64,000 nt of DNA from positions 1 to 64,000 of the IMG/VR virus record IMGVR_UViG_3300047476_001180. The stretch is one strand, 5' to 3'. This document shows positions 24,805 through 35,500 of this stretch, in pieces. The notes below the pieces were generated by a model that saw only the letters and a program-made list of their open reading frames with translations, had not been told where the DNA came from and made no database searches. The stretch's first letter is position 1. Each line of letters opens with the position of its first letter. The position numbers and the translations under genes are program-made. This DNA is from a virus.

Positions 24805-26901
24805 TTATCCGATATAGAATCCCATAGGACTTGAATATCTATACTCATCACGAAGTTCTGCTAATAATTTTTCTGCCTTTGCCTCACCCTTTTCAACTAA
24901 TTGAGCGCCTTCTAGTGTTGCACCACCATAAAGCGTAACACCACCAAAAGTTGAACGAATTCTTCCAAGAGTGATCATTGCAAGTGCAAGTACGTATTCT
25001 TTAATGAAATAAGTATTTAGCAAAGTTTCCACAGAAGGTTCGATATAAACCCCTAATACATAACATTGATTACCCCCTCTATTCACCTGATTATTGCAGC
25101 AAGAAGTTTCAAATCCAAATGTCGTACCAGCAGGTTCAGGAGTTATTTTTAAATACTGTGTTCTTGGATTAAATTGATAAGAAACATATCTTAGCATTTT
25201 CTTGGAGTGGTCAACAAAATCTCTTGCCATATGATATGTTAGTAAATCATAGCCTTGTTTGCCTAGGTTGTTTCTGCTACCCATTAAGTCATAACCAAAT
25301 GTACTTGCAAGAAGTGCATAATCAAAATTGAATAATAGATCACCACCGCCCCCGAAATATCCACCTTGTCCCGCATTATCTGCCGCAAACACCCCGAGAA
25401 CTTTTCTTCTACGGTTAAGAACATCATCATATCCACCATCGATAACAGTGCTAACTACACCTACCTCGGTTACTGTAGAACAATTTTTAAACGATACATC
25501 GACTTTAACCTTTTTAGGAGTCGGACGAACACATGCCGTATGGGCAGAATTGTAATAAGAAAACGTAAACCCGTTATTTGTCCATGCACAGTTTTGATCA
25601 TATAATATTTCTAGAGGTGGCTTAGAATCTTCGAAGAATTGAACTTTCTCAAGCGTCATAGGACCATTCGTAGAGAACGCTGTATTACATAGCGTAAAGG
25701 TGCCAAGAATGCCGTTGTTTGAGTCGAGAGGTATCGAACCATCAGTGGTGCATGAAGGCACGCCAAAAAGCCGTATATGCGTTGCATCTGATATATCTCT
25801 TGCTGATAGATCCCATACAATCCCGGTGCTTGCACTTATATATGGTGAAAATAATTCAAAATGATACGAAGAAGTAGTATCTGTAAATGTTGAAAGTAGT
25901 TCACATTTACAGTTGCATTCTTCACAATAACTTGTATAGTATGCTGAGACAGCAGAAAAATTAGCAGCCGATAAAACAATATCAATACTAGAAATAATAT
26001 CAGATGTTAAAATATATGTAACAGTAGGAGAAATTCCATATTGTGCTGTTAATGCATTACATGAACTTATCAAGGATGTATTACAATTAGGATATATATA
26101 TCCTAAACCCTTTCCAATATTTACACATGCTTGAACAGGTGGTCCGAATAAAATATTATCTGAATAAAATGCAGACAAATCAAAGTAACTTATGGGTATG
26201 GCTGATAGAGCATTTCCTAATCCACTTAACGGAACGGCACTGAAATCGTATCCTATAATTTCGGCTGATATTGTAGAAAGAACATTTTCTAATATTGTAG
26301 AATTCTCAAAATTAAAAACATGTGCAGATAAATTCGGATTACTAGATAATTGAAAGTATTGTGAACTTATCGGATTTATTGTAATACAATTGGCTGCACA
26401 TACATTTGTTGCATTCCACGGGTTTTCAGGATCGAAGTAGAGATAAGAATTCTGCCCACTAGTCCCCGAATATGCGACTGAAAGTGGGTCCAAAAAATTA
26501 TAATCAGTCGGATATTCAAAAGGCGTAACTGATAAATATGCAGTAGTAGTCTGTATATCTTCACAACTTAAATATGTTGCTGTCACTGTTTCTGTGGCAA
26601 TGGTTTGGAAACATTGATTTGTATTACATGCAACTGGTAGAAGCTCATCCAGTTTAACTCCACATCCACGTTTATATAGATTGGAACAAAATACTAGATA
26701 TTCTTCTTCTCGATTACCTTCAAATTCTGTAAAATCTTCAACAGCTTTATCTATGATATGCGCCCATTGAACATCAGTGAGTTCAATTGGAGTAGAAGGC
26801 CAGCCTAATAGAGACTTAGTTCTATAAACTAAGTCTGCATATGAGCTTATTCTACCATTTAATGCTGTGGAGCCGAATCCCTCGGGTATAATACTTGACA
26901 T
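24805..26901 (-). CDS. 13: Neck protein (T4 gp13/cyanophage neck-like) with large insertion
   Basis: 698 residues, more than twice T4 gp13 (309). The N-terminus YADLVYRTKSLLGWPSTPIE followed by DKAVEDFTEFEGNREEEYLVF and the C-terminus IKEYVLALAMITLGRIRS ... GGVTLYGGATLEGAQLVEKGEAKAEKLL match the gp13-type neck protein that joins portal and tail. Between them, residues about 80-480 are a Cys- and Ser-rich beta insertion, probably head-neck decorations. It sits next to the portal gene with a late box upstream. Confidence 0.7.
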   Translation of the reverse strand: MSSIIPEGFGSTALNGRISSYADLVYRTKSLLGWPSTPIELTDVQWAHIIDKAVEDFTEFEGNREEEYLVFCSNLYKRGCGVKLDELLPVACNTNQCFQTIATETVTATYLSCEDIQTTTAYLSVTPFEYPTDYNFLDPLSVAYSGTSGQNSYLYFDPENPWNATNVCAANCITINPISSQYFQLSSNPNLSAHVFNFENSTILENVLSTISAEIIGYDFSAVPLSGLGNALSAIPISYFDLSAFYSDNILFGPPVQACVNIGKGLGYIYPNCNTSLISSCNALTAQYGISPTVTYILTSDIISSIDIVLSAANFSAVSAYYTSYCEECNCKCELLSTFTDTTSSYHFELFSPYISASTGIVWDLSARDISDATHIRLFGVPSCTTDGSIPLDSNNGILGTFTLCNTAFSTNGPMTLEKVQFFEDSKPPLEILYDQNCAWTNNGFTFSYYNSAHTACVRPTPKKVKVDVSFKNCSTVTEVGVVSTVIDGGYDDVLNRRRKVLGVFAADNAGQGGYFGGGGDLLFNFDYALLASTFGYDLMGSRNNLGKQGYDLLTYHMARDFVDHSKKMLRYVSYQFNPRTQYLKITPEPAGTTFGFETSCCNNQVNRGGNQCYVLGVYIEPSVETLLNTYFIKEYVLALAMITLGRIRSTFGGVTLYGGATLEGAQLVEKGEAKAEKLLAELRDEYRYSSPMGFYIG

Positions 26902-26910
26902 ACTTCTATT

Positions 26911-26918
26911 TATTTATA
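26911..26918 (-). promoter_or_regulatory. Late promoter box TATAAATA
   Basis: Nine bases before the ATG at 26901. An overlapping AATAAATA at 26907-26914 would give the usual five. Confidence 0.65.
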
Positions 26919-26921
26919 ATA

Positions 26922-29153
26922 CTACCCTTCCGGTGAAGGGGGTTTAGGAGGAGTATTTTCATCAGACTCTGCGGAATCTTCACTATCATTTTCCGAAGCA
27001 TCTTCTTCACCTTCTAAGGGTTTTCCGAAACTTGGAAGATTTGTATCAGATTTTCCAGGACTAGGAAGGCTTGGACCACTACCACCGCCTGATGGCGGAC
27101 CCATTGCACCAATTCCTTCAGGCATTCCACCGCCCTCACCTGTTGCTGCTTGCATCTCTTCAAGAGCTTTTTCGCGGAAATCTGGACCATTTTGTTCAAT
27201 TTGTGCAAGTTCCCAACGAAATGCAGCGTCTTTTAACAGGAATTCTCTATTAGCAAGAATTTCCTTATCATTCCATCCTAAATACAGTTTTTGAGCAAAT
27301 GTTTTGGATATAAAATCATTCTGAGACATATTGTTAAAATTATCAAATTTTAATTGGAATAATTGTTGTTGTCTAAGTGCAAAAAATTGGCTAGGTTCTA
27401 CAAATTTAATATCTAGATCCTCTTCACGAAGATCATATTGTTCCCACCAAGATTGCATATCAATTTTAGTATCTGATAATTCTTCTTGCTCTTCGCGAAT
27501 AGTATCTAGGCGTTCTTTTATAAAATCTAATTTTTCGTTCAGCAACTTTACATTATAATCTTCTGATTCTGTTATAAGTCCTCCTTGCATTCTTTTTATA
27601 GTTTCATTATAAGAATCATACTCAGATAATAATACACTATATTGTGAATCATATTCTTTTTCCAATACACTTACCCTATCGTTTACAGTTTCCACTAAGA
27701 GATCATAATAATCCCAGCACTTATTATTAAAATAATCATCTTTGAATACTTGTGAAACTTGGAACGAGTTCACTTTTCCATCTTTATCGGTTTTTATTAC
27801 TTTATCAACGTTTAATTTTTTAGCAGATTCTAAGAGTTTTTTACCTCTTAGTTTAAGATGAACTACGAAACTTTTTTTAATAGCTGCTGCCCATAATTTT
27901 TGTAAATCTATAATATATTCAGCAAATCCTAATTCTTCTCGCGTAATACTTTCCCCGTCTGAAAAAGCAGTGTCTGAATTTAAACGAGATAGTGGTACTT
28001 TTAATGCTAGATAAAGCTTTTGAACAAAGAAATTTAATATTTCTAAATTATCAGGACTAGCACTTCCACCTCCCACGGATTCGACGGTAGACCCCTTACC
28101 ATCCCCATGTTTAGGAAACCAATAATTTTCTAACATACCTTGTGGATCATATGTGTTTTCCACCCGACCATCTTGTGTTACTGTTTTCTTTGACCAAAAC
28201 TGAGACATAAGACGTTTCATGTATTGATCAGCCTTCGAAGGCTGCATATTTCCCACATCCACATTAAACACTAACCTCTCAGGGGCACGTACTAACATGT
28301 ATATTATAGTAGCATCTTCTATGAGGGAGAGTTGGCGATAAGGTCTATTAGCATAAGAAAGAACTGGTAGTCTGTATTTTTTTCCATCTGCCCATTGATC
28401 ATTAGCTATATGCGTTATTTGCTTTTCGTTTAAAAATAGAATTTGGTGTTTGTGGTTGGAACCGTAGGACGCTTGAGCAGTAAATTTTCCCCACTGAAAA
28501 GGATACATATCAGGTGATTTATTTCTCAAAAGGAAACAATCAATTAACTCATTATCAAGATCATAATAGAGGGGGTCACAGCGTTCAGCAGCAATTCTAG
28601 TTAACCCTATAATACCGAGTTCTGGCTTTTTTGTGGAAATTATATTTTCAAAAAATAATTCACCTTCTATAAGCCAGTCCCAAATCATTTTTCTACCCCT
28701 GTCTTCTAATTTCAAGACTTCTACGAAAGATAAAAATTCTTCTTCTATAAGAGATTGTACTTCTTCATTATGTTCTCCTCTAAGTTTTATTTTTAAGGTC
28801 TGACCGCGTTCGTCTGTTTCAAAAAATTCATTACAAATCTCTCGCAATGCTCTCTCTACTTCTGAAAAGTTTGCCATGGAACGATAATCATCAATTCGTC
28901 TTTTTTTATCATCCGATGTAGAATTATACATCAACTGATGGTAATATAGATTAGATACCCTGGTTCCACCCATACCATTTTCCATCTCATTATCAAATCT
29001 ATTAACAACGGACAGTCTCTGTATTTTTTTATCTTTAGAAATGCTAGAGTTATCAAATATCTCGTATTTGGTATTGGTTTTTTGAAGTTCGTCATCTCCA
29101 AACATACCTCTGATATATGGTAAAGATTTTAATAAACGATCAGTAGAATTCAT
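26922..29153 (-). CDS. 20: Portal protein (T4 gp20-like)
   Basis: 743 residues, longer than T4 gp20 (524). Portal landmarks are NEFFETDERGQTLKIKL, LIEGELFFENII, the block RAPERLVFNVDVGNMQPSKADQYM, NTYDPQGMLENYWFPKHGDG, EILNFFVQKLYLALKVPLSRL, and a helical C-terminal clip and crown. The last 100 residues are Gly/Pro/Ser-rich and acidic, an addition to the T4 protein. It forms the twelve-subunit ring at one head vertex. Start at 29153 (MNSTDRLLKS) because a late box lies five bases before it. Confidence 0.92.
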   Translation of the reverse strand: MNSTDRLLKSLPYIRGMFGDDELQKTNTKYEIFDNSSISKDKKIQRLSVVNRFDNEMENGMGGTRVSNLYYHQLMYNSTSDDKKRRIDDYRSMANFSEVERALREICNEFFETDERGQTLKIKLRGEHNEEVQSLIEEEFLSFVEVLKLEDRGRKMIWDWLIEGELFFENIISTKKPELGIIGLTRIAAERCDPLYYDLDNELIDCFLLRNKSPDMYPFQWGKFTAQASYGSNHKHQILFLNEKQITHIANDQWADGKKYRLPVLSYANRPYRQLSLIEDATIIYMLVRAPERLVFNVDVGNMQPSKADQYMKRLMSQFWSKKTVTQDGRVENTYDPQGMLENYWFPKHGDGKGSTVESVGGGSASPDNLEILNFFVQKLYLALKVPLSRLNSDTAFSDGESITREELGFAEYIIDLQKLWAAAIKKSFVVHLKLRGKKLLESAKKLNVDKVIKTDKDGKVNSFQVSQVFKDDYFNNKCWDYYDLLVETVNDRVSVLEKEYDSQYSVLLSEYDSYNETIKRMQGGLITESEDYNVKLLNEKLDFIKERLDTIREEQEELSDTKIDMQSWWEQYDLREEDLDIKFVEPSQFFALRQQQLFQLKFDNFNNMSQNDFISKTFAQKLYLGWNDKEILANREFLLKDAAFRWELAQIEQNGPDFREKALEEMQAATGEGGGMPEGIGAMGPPSGGGSGPSLPSPGKSDTNLPSFGKPLEGEEDASENDSEDSAESDENTPPKPPSPEG

Positions 29154-29158
29154 AACAA

Positions 29159-29166
29159 TATTTATA
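29159..29166 (-). promoter_or_regulatory. Late promoter box TATAAATA
   Basis: Five bases before the portal ATG at 29153. Confidence 0.7.
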
Positions 29167-29190
29167 AACAATATTAGATTTAATCAATTA

Positions 29191-31896
29191 CTATTGAAAA
29201 ATGATAGAATTTAATGAGGTATTAGCAGGTATCATATTCTTAATATTATTTTCTATATAAGTTTTTATATACTCCTGCATATTAGCATCAGATGAAAAAT
29301 TCTTAACTACTATATTGAATTTATTAGATTTATAACCTTTATATCTGTTGATGTTGATTTTGTCTATATCTTCTATTATAGTCATCGGAGGAATATCAAT
29401 ATTAATGAATATGCCGTCCCATGTTACATGAGACTGTCTGGATAATGCTTGAATATCAAAATCTGTTAAACATTTAGCATATACATTTAAATTAGATATT
29501 TGTCCGATTAAAAGATTCTTCTTGGCCATAGATTTTTCTAAACTTCTTGGACCTAGTTTCCCAGCATAGTCACCTATAATAAACGGGGATGATGGGGATT
29601 TAAATTCAATATGATACAATCCATCCAATTCCTGTTTGGTAGTTCGTATGCCATTTACATACATGCTTATTATTGTTTTTTTATTATCATGTTTCAGCGT
29701 GAATGCCAGATGATTCCAAGTGTTGGTGCTTGGGAAATTCGAATGCACGACATGTGTATAAATATTATCACCGCATCTAAGTGCTAATTTTAAAGTCAGT
29801 GCTGGATTATTCTTTGATATAATCTCATTATCGATTTTATTGAATTTTCGTATGCTGTCGAAATTTGAAAAATTTCCATGTAAATCGAAAGTATATGAGG
29901 AACAGATGCTATCCCCTATATTGTTTAGGGGAATGCGCTTAACAATATTTCCAGTTTCATCTATCACTATTATAGTAGTTTCTTCGTTAAAGATAATCCA
30001 TAGATTAAAACCATTCATATTATTCGTAACGAAAGACATCTCTGTTGATGAATATTTTTTAAAATCTAAAGGCAATATAGTATCTATTATAACGTTGCCA
30101 TATATATCTATTTTTAATAAATTTTTACCGACTAAAAGCCATATGTTGTTGTCTATATCTACGGCCATGCTACTAGGTTTATCCACTAGATGTAATATCT
30201 TGCTATCATCAACATATATTGTTGCACCTATAACCTTAATTTCTCGATCATAGTTATCAAATAGTAAGAATTCTGCTGACGCAGATGTGATGATGTCATT
30301 TGAGTTAATATCGAAAGTCGTATCATATTGAGATATAGAAAAACTTGACAAAAGTATTCCAGTAGAATCGAAAGACGATATAATGTTCCCGCTACTATTC
30401 AGTATAGCGAATGAGTTATTTGAGTAATTACTCATTTTTGAAATGGATGAATCTTCTGGGAGAGATATTTGATAAGAGATGATATTATCGTTTTCTAATC
30501 TATAGATTTTTTTGTTAAATGAATCGTAGAGCCATGCATTACCATTTAGATCTGTATTGATATATGTTATGTTAATAGCAGATACTGATAATGCATTTAA
30601 TATATCTTTTTCGAATATTTTAAAGCCTTTATAATTAACTGAAAAGCAATTACCTGATGCCGAAGGAATCGTCACATTATCCGCCGTATTCCCTAAGTTT
30701 ATACCAATACCGTATCCATAACCATTATAAAAGTTACCAAATATTTGATAGTCTTGAAGATACGGAATATTTAACCAAGTAGAAAAAGTTAAGGAATTTT
30801 TTGATAGCATTGCATCACTAGGAATGATTACTCCAAAAGAGGTGCCATCCATATTAAATTGCGAGGAAGATCCGTCGAATGATGTCAAATATCCCGACGT
30901 TTCTTTTTGAGAAAAGACAGAATTCCAAGAAGTAAGATTTAAAATAGAACCTTCGATGTTAGATATATAGGTAGCATTTCTTGCTGGACCGTGGCGAATA
31001 TACTGAAATTTCTCTTTTGGAGATAACGTTTTATTTGAGGGTATGTCAACTATATAATTAAAATCTGCGCTTAGTGGATGTAGATAAGGTGTAATATTAG
31101 TGTCTGAAGTGTTAGGGTCGAACCACCTTTCCATCCAGATTTTATTGGAACTTACTTCATAAGATTGTGAAGATAGCCATAGTCCTAATAAGGTACCATT
31201 TTGAAGATTGTGAATGTTATCAGTCCCTTCGTCAGAATATTCTCCATACTCAGTCGAATCGAATATAATCATATCAGAATTCAAAGGACATGAACCACCA
31301 ATAGCGCCTTGTTGAATGAATGGTGATGCAGATATCGCCAATGAATCCACATTATAAGAGTTATATATTATATTGGTGGTATCTGGATCTATGGTTTTAG
31401 GTAGTGATGTTATTTTATACTGAATAAACGGTTTATTCTTTTTGTATATGCGTTGATAGGTTTTGAATGAATTATAACGACCAAATCCAAGATCATCGAA
31501 TGTTTTAAGAGGGAGGATGTTTATATTATTATCTAATAATACAATATACTGATTAGTTATGTCTTCTTTTGTAGATGGAACCAAAGGAATACTGGAATCG
31601 TAATTACATACGAATTGGTTATAGTTTCTGCCATATTCATAAGACGATAGATTGTATGTAGTCGAAATAAACGAAGACAGTGGCGCATATTCTGACAACA
31701 TTAAGGTATAGTTGTTATCAGTTATAATGTTTTTCAGAGAGTTGGAGAATGATAATGTTTTATAATTTATTCCATCAACGGCTGATACTGTGTACATACC
31801 GTTCACACGCCTTTCGCTATTTACATAATTCGAGGTGACAGAATCGAATAATGTACTTAAAGGTAGTATAGAAATATCAGTGTTTACGGAGAACAT
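29191..31896 (-). CDS. Baseplate or fibre protein: LamG-like domain with inserted beta-propeller
   Basis: 901 residues. Residues about 350-400 (MLSKNSLTFSTWLNIPYL ... FGNFYNGYGYGIGIN) and about 690-800 (NTWNHLAFTLKHDNKKTIISMYVNG ... PFIIGDYAG ... GQISNLNVYAKCL) look like the two halves of a LamG/concanavalin-like jelly roll. Between them are NHL-like propeller blades such as DLNGNAWLYDSFNKKIYRL and DIDNNIWLLVGKNLLKIDIYGN. The last 80 residues (YKSNKFNIVVKNFSS onwards) look like an assembly domain. Surface carbohydrate binding is likely for LamG folds. Encoded in the baseplate block with its own late box. Confidence 0.7.
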   Translation of the reverse strand: MFSVNTDISILPLSTLFDSVTSNYVNSERRVNGMYTVSAVDGINYKTLSFSNSLKNIITDNNYTLMLSEYAPLSSFISTTYNLSSYEYGRNYNQFVCNYDSSIPLVPSTKEDITNQYIVLLDNNINILPLKTFDDLGFGRYNSFKTYQRIYKKNKPFIQYKITSLPKTIDPDTTNIIYNSYNVDSLAISASPFIQQGAIGGSCPLNSDMIIFDSTEYGEYSDEGTDNIHNLQNGTLLGLWLSSQSYEVSSNKIWMERWFDPNTSDTNITPYLHPLSADFNYIVDIPSNKTLSPKEKFQYIRHGPARNATYISNIEGSILNLTSWNSVFSQKETSGYLTSFDGSSSQFNMDGTSFGVIIPSDAMLSKNSLTFSTWLNIPYLQDYQIFGNFYNGYGYGIGINLGNTADNVTIPSASGNCFSVNYKGFKIFEKDILNALSVSAINITYINTDLNGNAWLYDSFNKKIYRLENDNIISYQISLPEDSSISKMSNYSNNSFAILNSSGNIISSFDSTGILLSSFSISQYDTTFDINSNDIITSASAEFLLFDNYDREIKVIGATIYVDDSKILHLVDKPSSMAVDIDNNIWLLVGKNLLKIDIYGNVIIDTILPLDFKKYSSTEMSFVTNNMNGFNLWIIFNEETTIIVIDETGNIVKRIPLNNIGDSICSSYTFDLHGNFSNFDSIRKFNKIDNEIISKNNPALTLKLALRCGDNIYTHVVHSNFPSTNTWNHLAFTLKHDNKKTIISMYVNGIRTTKQELDGLYHIEFKSPSSPFIIGDYAGKLGPRSLEKSMAKKNLLIGQISNLNVYAKCLTDFDIQALSRQSHVTWDGIFINIDIPPMTIIEDIDKININRYKGYKSNKFNIVVKNFSSDANMQEYIKTYIENNIKNMIPANTSLNSIIFQ

Positions 31897-31901
31897 CTAT
31901 A

Positions 31902-32561
31902 TTATTTATATTCCAATATTCCGTAATCATTTCCCATCTTATATATTAGCCCCTGTTCATTAAAACCAGTGAAATTTAGATCAGGAATTTCCAGCATATT
32001 GTAATTTGTTATATAACATTTGTTCGTATTTGTATTAAATTCTATCAAATTTAAATAATATTGTCCAGCACTTAATGTCTTAAATCCTACAGTTAATCCG
32101 TTTCCTTTTTTTATAAACGGTGTCTGCGTTGAAACGAATGTATAGTTATTAAAACCGTTCCAATCTGTTATATCAGTTTCAGAAGGAAATGTTTTTATCA
32201 AGGATTTGGTGTTGAGATTATAACTGTATATAATAGGTATAGTATAATCTGGACAGGATGATAAGCCTACTATGAAGACTATTTTCTTTGGGTCATCTAG
32301 TAAATAATCTACAACAGTATTTCCGTTGGATTTTAGAGGTGATGAATCGAAAGTGTTTCCGAAGTTAATAAGGATACCCTCACCTCCAGAAGAAAAAGAA
32401 CTATTTTCAAAATTATATTTAAATGGTTCAATTAATAAAATATTAAGATACTCTGTATCGTTTATGATTTTAGTGTTTAAAAATAAAGTGTCATAAAATA
32501 TTTTAAAATCTTGAACTCCTTCGCCCGCATTTAAAAAAACAGAATCATAGATATTGTACAT
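31902..32561 (-). CDS. Structural protein of unknown family in baseplate block
   Basis: 219 residues, beta-rich and Asn/Ser-rich, without recognisable motifs. Repeated hydrophobic strands separated by polar turns (IVFIVGLSSCPDYTIPIIYS, YYLNLIEFNTNTNKCYITN) suggest a beta sandwich or propeller-like fold. It lies between the 1298-residue baseplate protein and the LamG protein on the same strand, with a TGTAAGTA box six bases before its ATG. Likely a baseplate or fibre-attachment component. Confidence 0.6.
   Translation of the reverse strand: MYNIYDSVFLNAGEGVQDFKIFYDTLFLNTKIINDTEYLNILLIEPFKYNFENSSFSSGGEGILINFGNTFDSSPLKSNGNTVVDYLLDDPKKIVFIVGLSSCPDYTIPIIYSYNLNTKSLIKTFPSETDITDWNGFNNYTFVSTQTPFIKKGNGLTVGFKTLSAGQYYLNLIEFNTNTNKCYITNYNMLEIPDLNFTGFNEQGLIYKMGNDYGILEYK
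31903..31910 (-). promoter_or_regulatory. Late promoter box TATAAATA
   Basis: Six bases before the ATG at 31896. Confidence 0.7.
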
Positions 32562-32567
32562 ATTGTT

Positions 32568-32575
32568 TACTTACA
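32568..32575 (-). promoter_or_regulatory. Late promoter box TGTAAGTA
   Basis: Six bases before the ATG at 32561. Confidence 0.45.
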
Positions 32576-35500
32576 GAATAATAAAGTTACCATCCTCTGT
32601 GGTTATCATAATAGAATCCTCTGTGGTTAGATAAGTGAAATTGTTGGCGGAAGTGCCGAACGATATGTTTTTATATTTACTAAATACGGCACTCATACTT
32701 TCCATCATACTAGAAACCGTTCTATCAGTTCTTTTAATAAAAATATTTCCGTAATTAGATGGAGTGGTAGAGAAATTTATCGTCTCATCCATAACCAAAT
32801 AATAATTATTGCCGAATATATCACCATCCCAATTCCACACATCACCCGTTAAAGGTAATTGAGACACGAACCAATCATCCACACACTTATAATCTTTTTT
32901 AAATTTTATAGAATCGGTAGGCCAATTATAAGTTTCCCACGGACTAAAATTCATATTATTCTGAAAAAGACCTAATAATTCTTCTGAGAAGATTGAATTA
33001 TATGGTGTTAGATTTTGATATTTTATATCTATAGTTCCATTTGTTTTTCCGAAAGTATTGTTTGCAACAAAATCATTGGAAGCTTTTGGACCAATGGAAC
33101 CTTTTAAATAATTATCATATGAGAATGTCTGCAACGAACCTGACAATTCACGCATATTATATTGATCGCCATGCGTTTCAAACCTATTCATAGATATCAT
33201 GGAAGGAATGTAAAATCCTAATTGATCCAACGACACCAAATCGGTGGATTCTTCGGTCACAAACACTGATCTATCATTGTTTATTATATTTCTCCATGGG
33301 TATTCGGAAGATACTAGTAAGCCAGATACTACAGGAACATATTCACTACTAAGACCATTGGAGATGTCCACGACACTTATGGGCTGGACAAAATCCTTCT
33401 TGGCAATATATGTAATGAACACGGGAATTCCGCTCAATTCTGTATTAAATACCAGATTTGATTTTTCGTTTGTAGCGGTTATACCTGTTTTATTGGTTAA
33501 ACATCTTCTGTAACAGTCCGAGTAAAAATTTGTATTACAATCCGTAACATTATTACCAGGAACGGTGCATCCGTTTTTTTCTGAATTCAAATATTTAAGA
33601 ATATCACTATAAACATAAGGATCAACATTAATTTTATTCCATTGTTTTATAGGATTATATGTATCGAAAACGAGCGGCTGTTCCCATAAAAAACATGCGG
33701 AGTTGCAACCAAATTTGTACTCGATTATATCAAATTGGTTTAGAATTTTATTTAATGGTTTTGGTTGATATATTTGAAGATACTCATGAGTCGTGGTTGT
33801 CCTTGCATTATTATATTCACCCCAATAAGGAGTATTACCTTCTATAGGTATTTGTATTAAGAAATTTATAGAGGGGATTTGTGTGGTAGATGATATGTAT
33901 GAGATACCTTCGTCCCTAGTATCTAATACCACAGATGCACCGCTTAAAGAAGATATATCTTCTCCGTTATATAACAACTTCGTTCGTTCTTCTGAAATTT
34001 CTAACTTATGATCATATGTGATGAAGTCGCCGAAATTTAGTACCATATCAGATATTTCACCTGTATCTTGCCATTCTCCATCAGAATCTTTAATAGCCTT
34101 CATCCATACTGGTAAATTAGAAATAGTATCACAGCTTATACCTTTAAGATTAAATTTATTATACTTGTGATTTATTACAAAGTATGGCGATTCAAACGAA
34201 CAGTTGTTAGTGGTCGCCCGATAATATATATAAGTGCTCCCTTTCTCTAAAATAAACGAAGATTGATTGGAAACGTTTTTCCAACTTCCTGGTCCCCAGC
34301 CGATATATTGTTCGATAATAGTTGGATAAAACTTAGCACAATCTATACTATTTAAATATGGTTTACCATCAGATCCTTTCCATATACTTTTATTAAAATT
34401 ATTAGGAAATCCTGTATCTTTTACTATAAAGTCTGGTGTTATTTTAAAATGTTCTATGTCATTATAGTTATGACCAAATGGAGAATATTGCACAGCTTGA
34501 CATGAGCAAGTTTTCCATTTTTCGAATAGAGACCGGTTATCATCATTTAGATAATTTTTATCAACTATAGAAATGCTATGATCTTCAGATTTGTACGGAC
34601 ATGCATCATCATGAGAGAATCCTGTGAAACCTTTAACATCATTTATATCAACAGATTCGCCAGTCCAAGTGAATCTTATATATTCTCCTGGATTACATCT
34701 AAATGAAGTTCCTAATTGTGCTCCTCCACTTATAAACTCCCAACCAGTCGAAAAGGTTTTGAGAGAATCTATACATGAACATTCACTTCCTATATTGTAT
34801 TTGAAATTTTTGAGTGCTGGGGAACGCAACCATGCACCTTCTATTTCTGGACCACATATTGTTGCGTTTTTTATTATCATGTCGGAGAACGGTAAGGTTT
34901 CCCCCGCCACTGCACCGCAGAAACATTCTCCTACGTCTAATGATGATAGTACTACGGGAGTTCCTACCGAATAGTCGAAGAATAATTCGGAAGAATCGTT
35001 ATAAGATTGAATAGGAAATAGTATATTATTTTTTCCTGGTGCTATTGGTAATTGTGTTTTCTTAAAATCAAATAACCAACCTACGACATGATCATTATAT
35101 ATTTTTCGGTCAGATCCATCAGAACTTATTATCAACTTATCTGCATTTATATAGTCATTGCTTGCAAACCCAGCGGTTTTCCCTAGAGATAAATCCTGAA
35201 TATTAATCCCTTTTACGGTAGATACCGATGAGAATGTGTTCCAATACAATGTATTAATATCATTTTGACTATTTAAGAAATCTTCCTCACTTGGGTAAAA
35301 TTCTTTAGGCTTGTTATTTGTATCCACTATACTAGGACCGGACCATTCTCCTCCGAATGCCGATGTCCCGAAATTACAAAATGGAAATTTAAATATCCTG
35401 CCATCAGCAATAACACATGACATAACCCCCGTGGTTGTTGTATATAATGTATCTTGGAACCATGCACCTTCATTCGCTGCATTACCCACTGTCAAGAATA

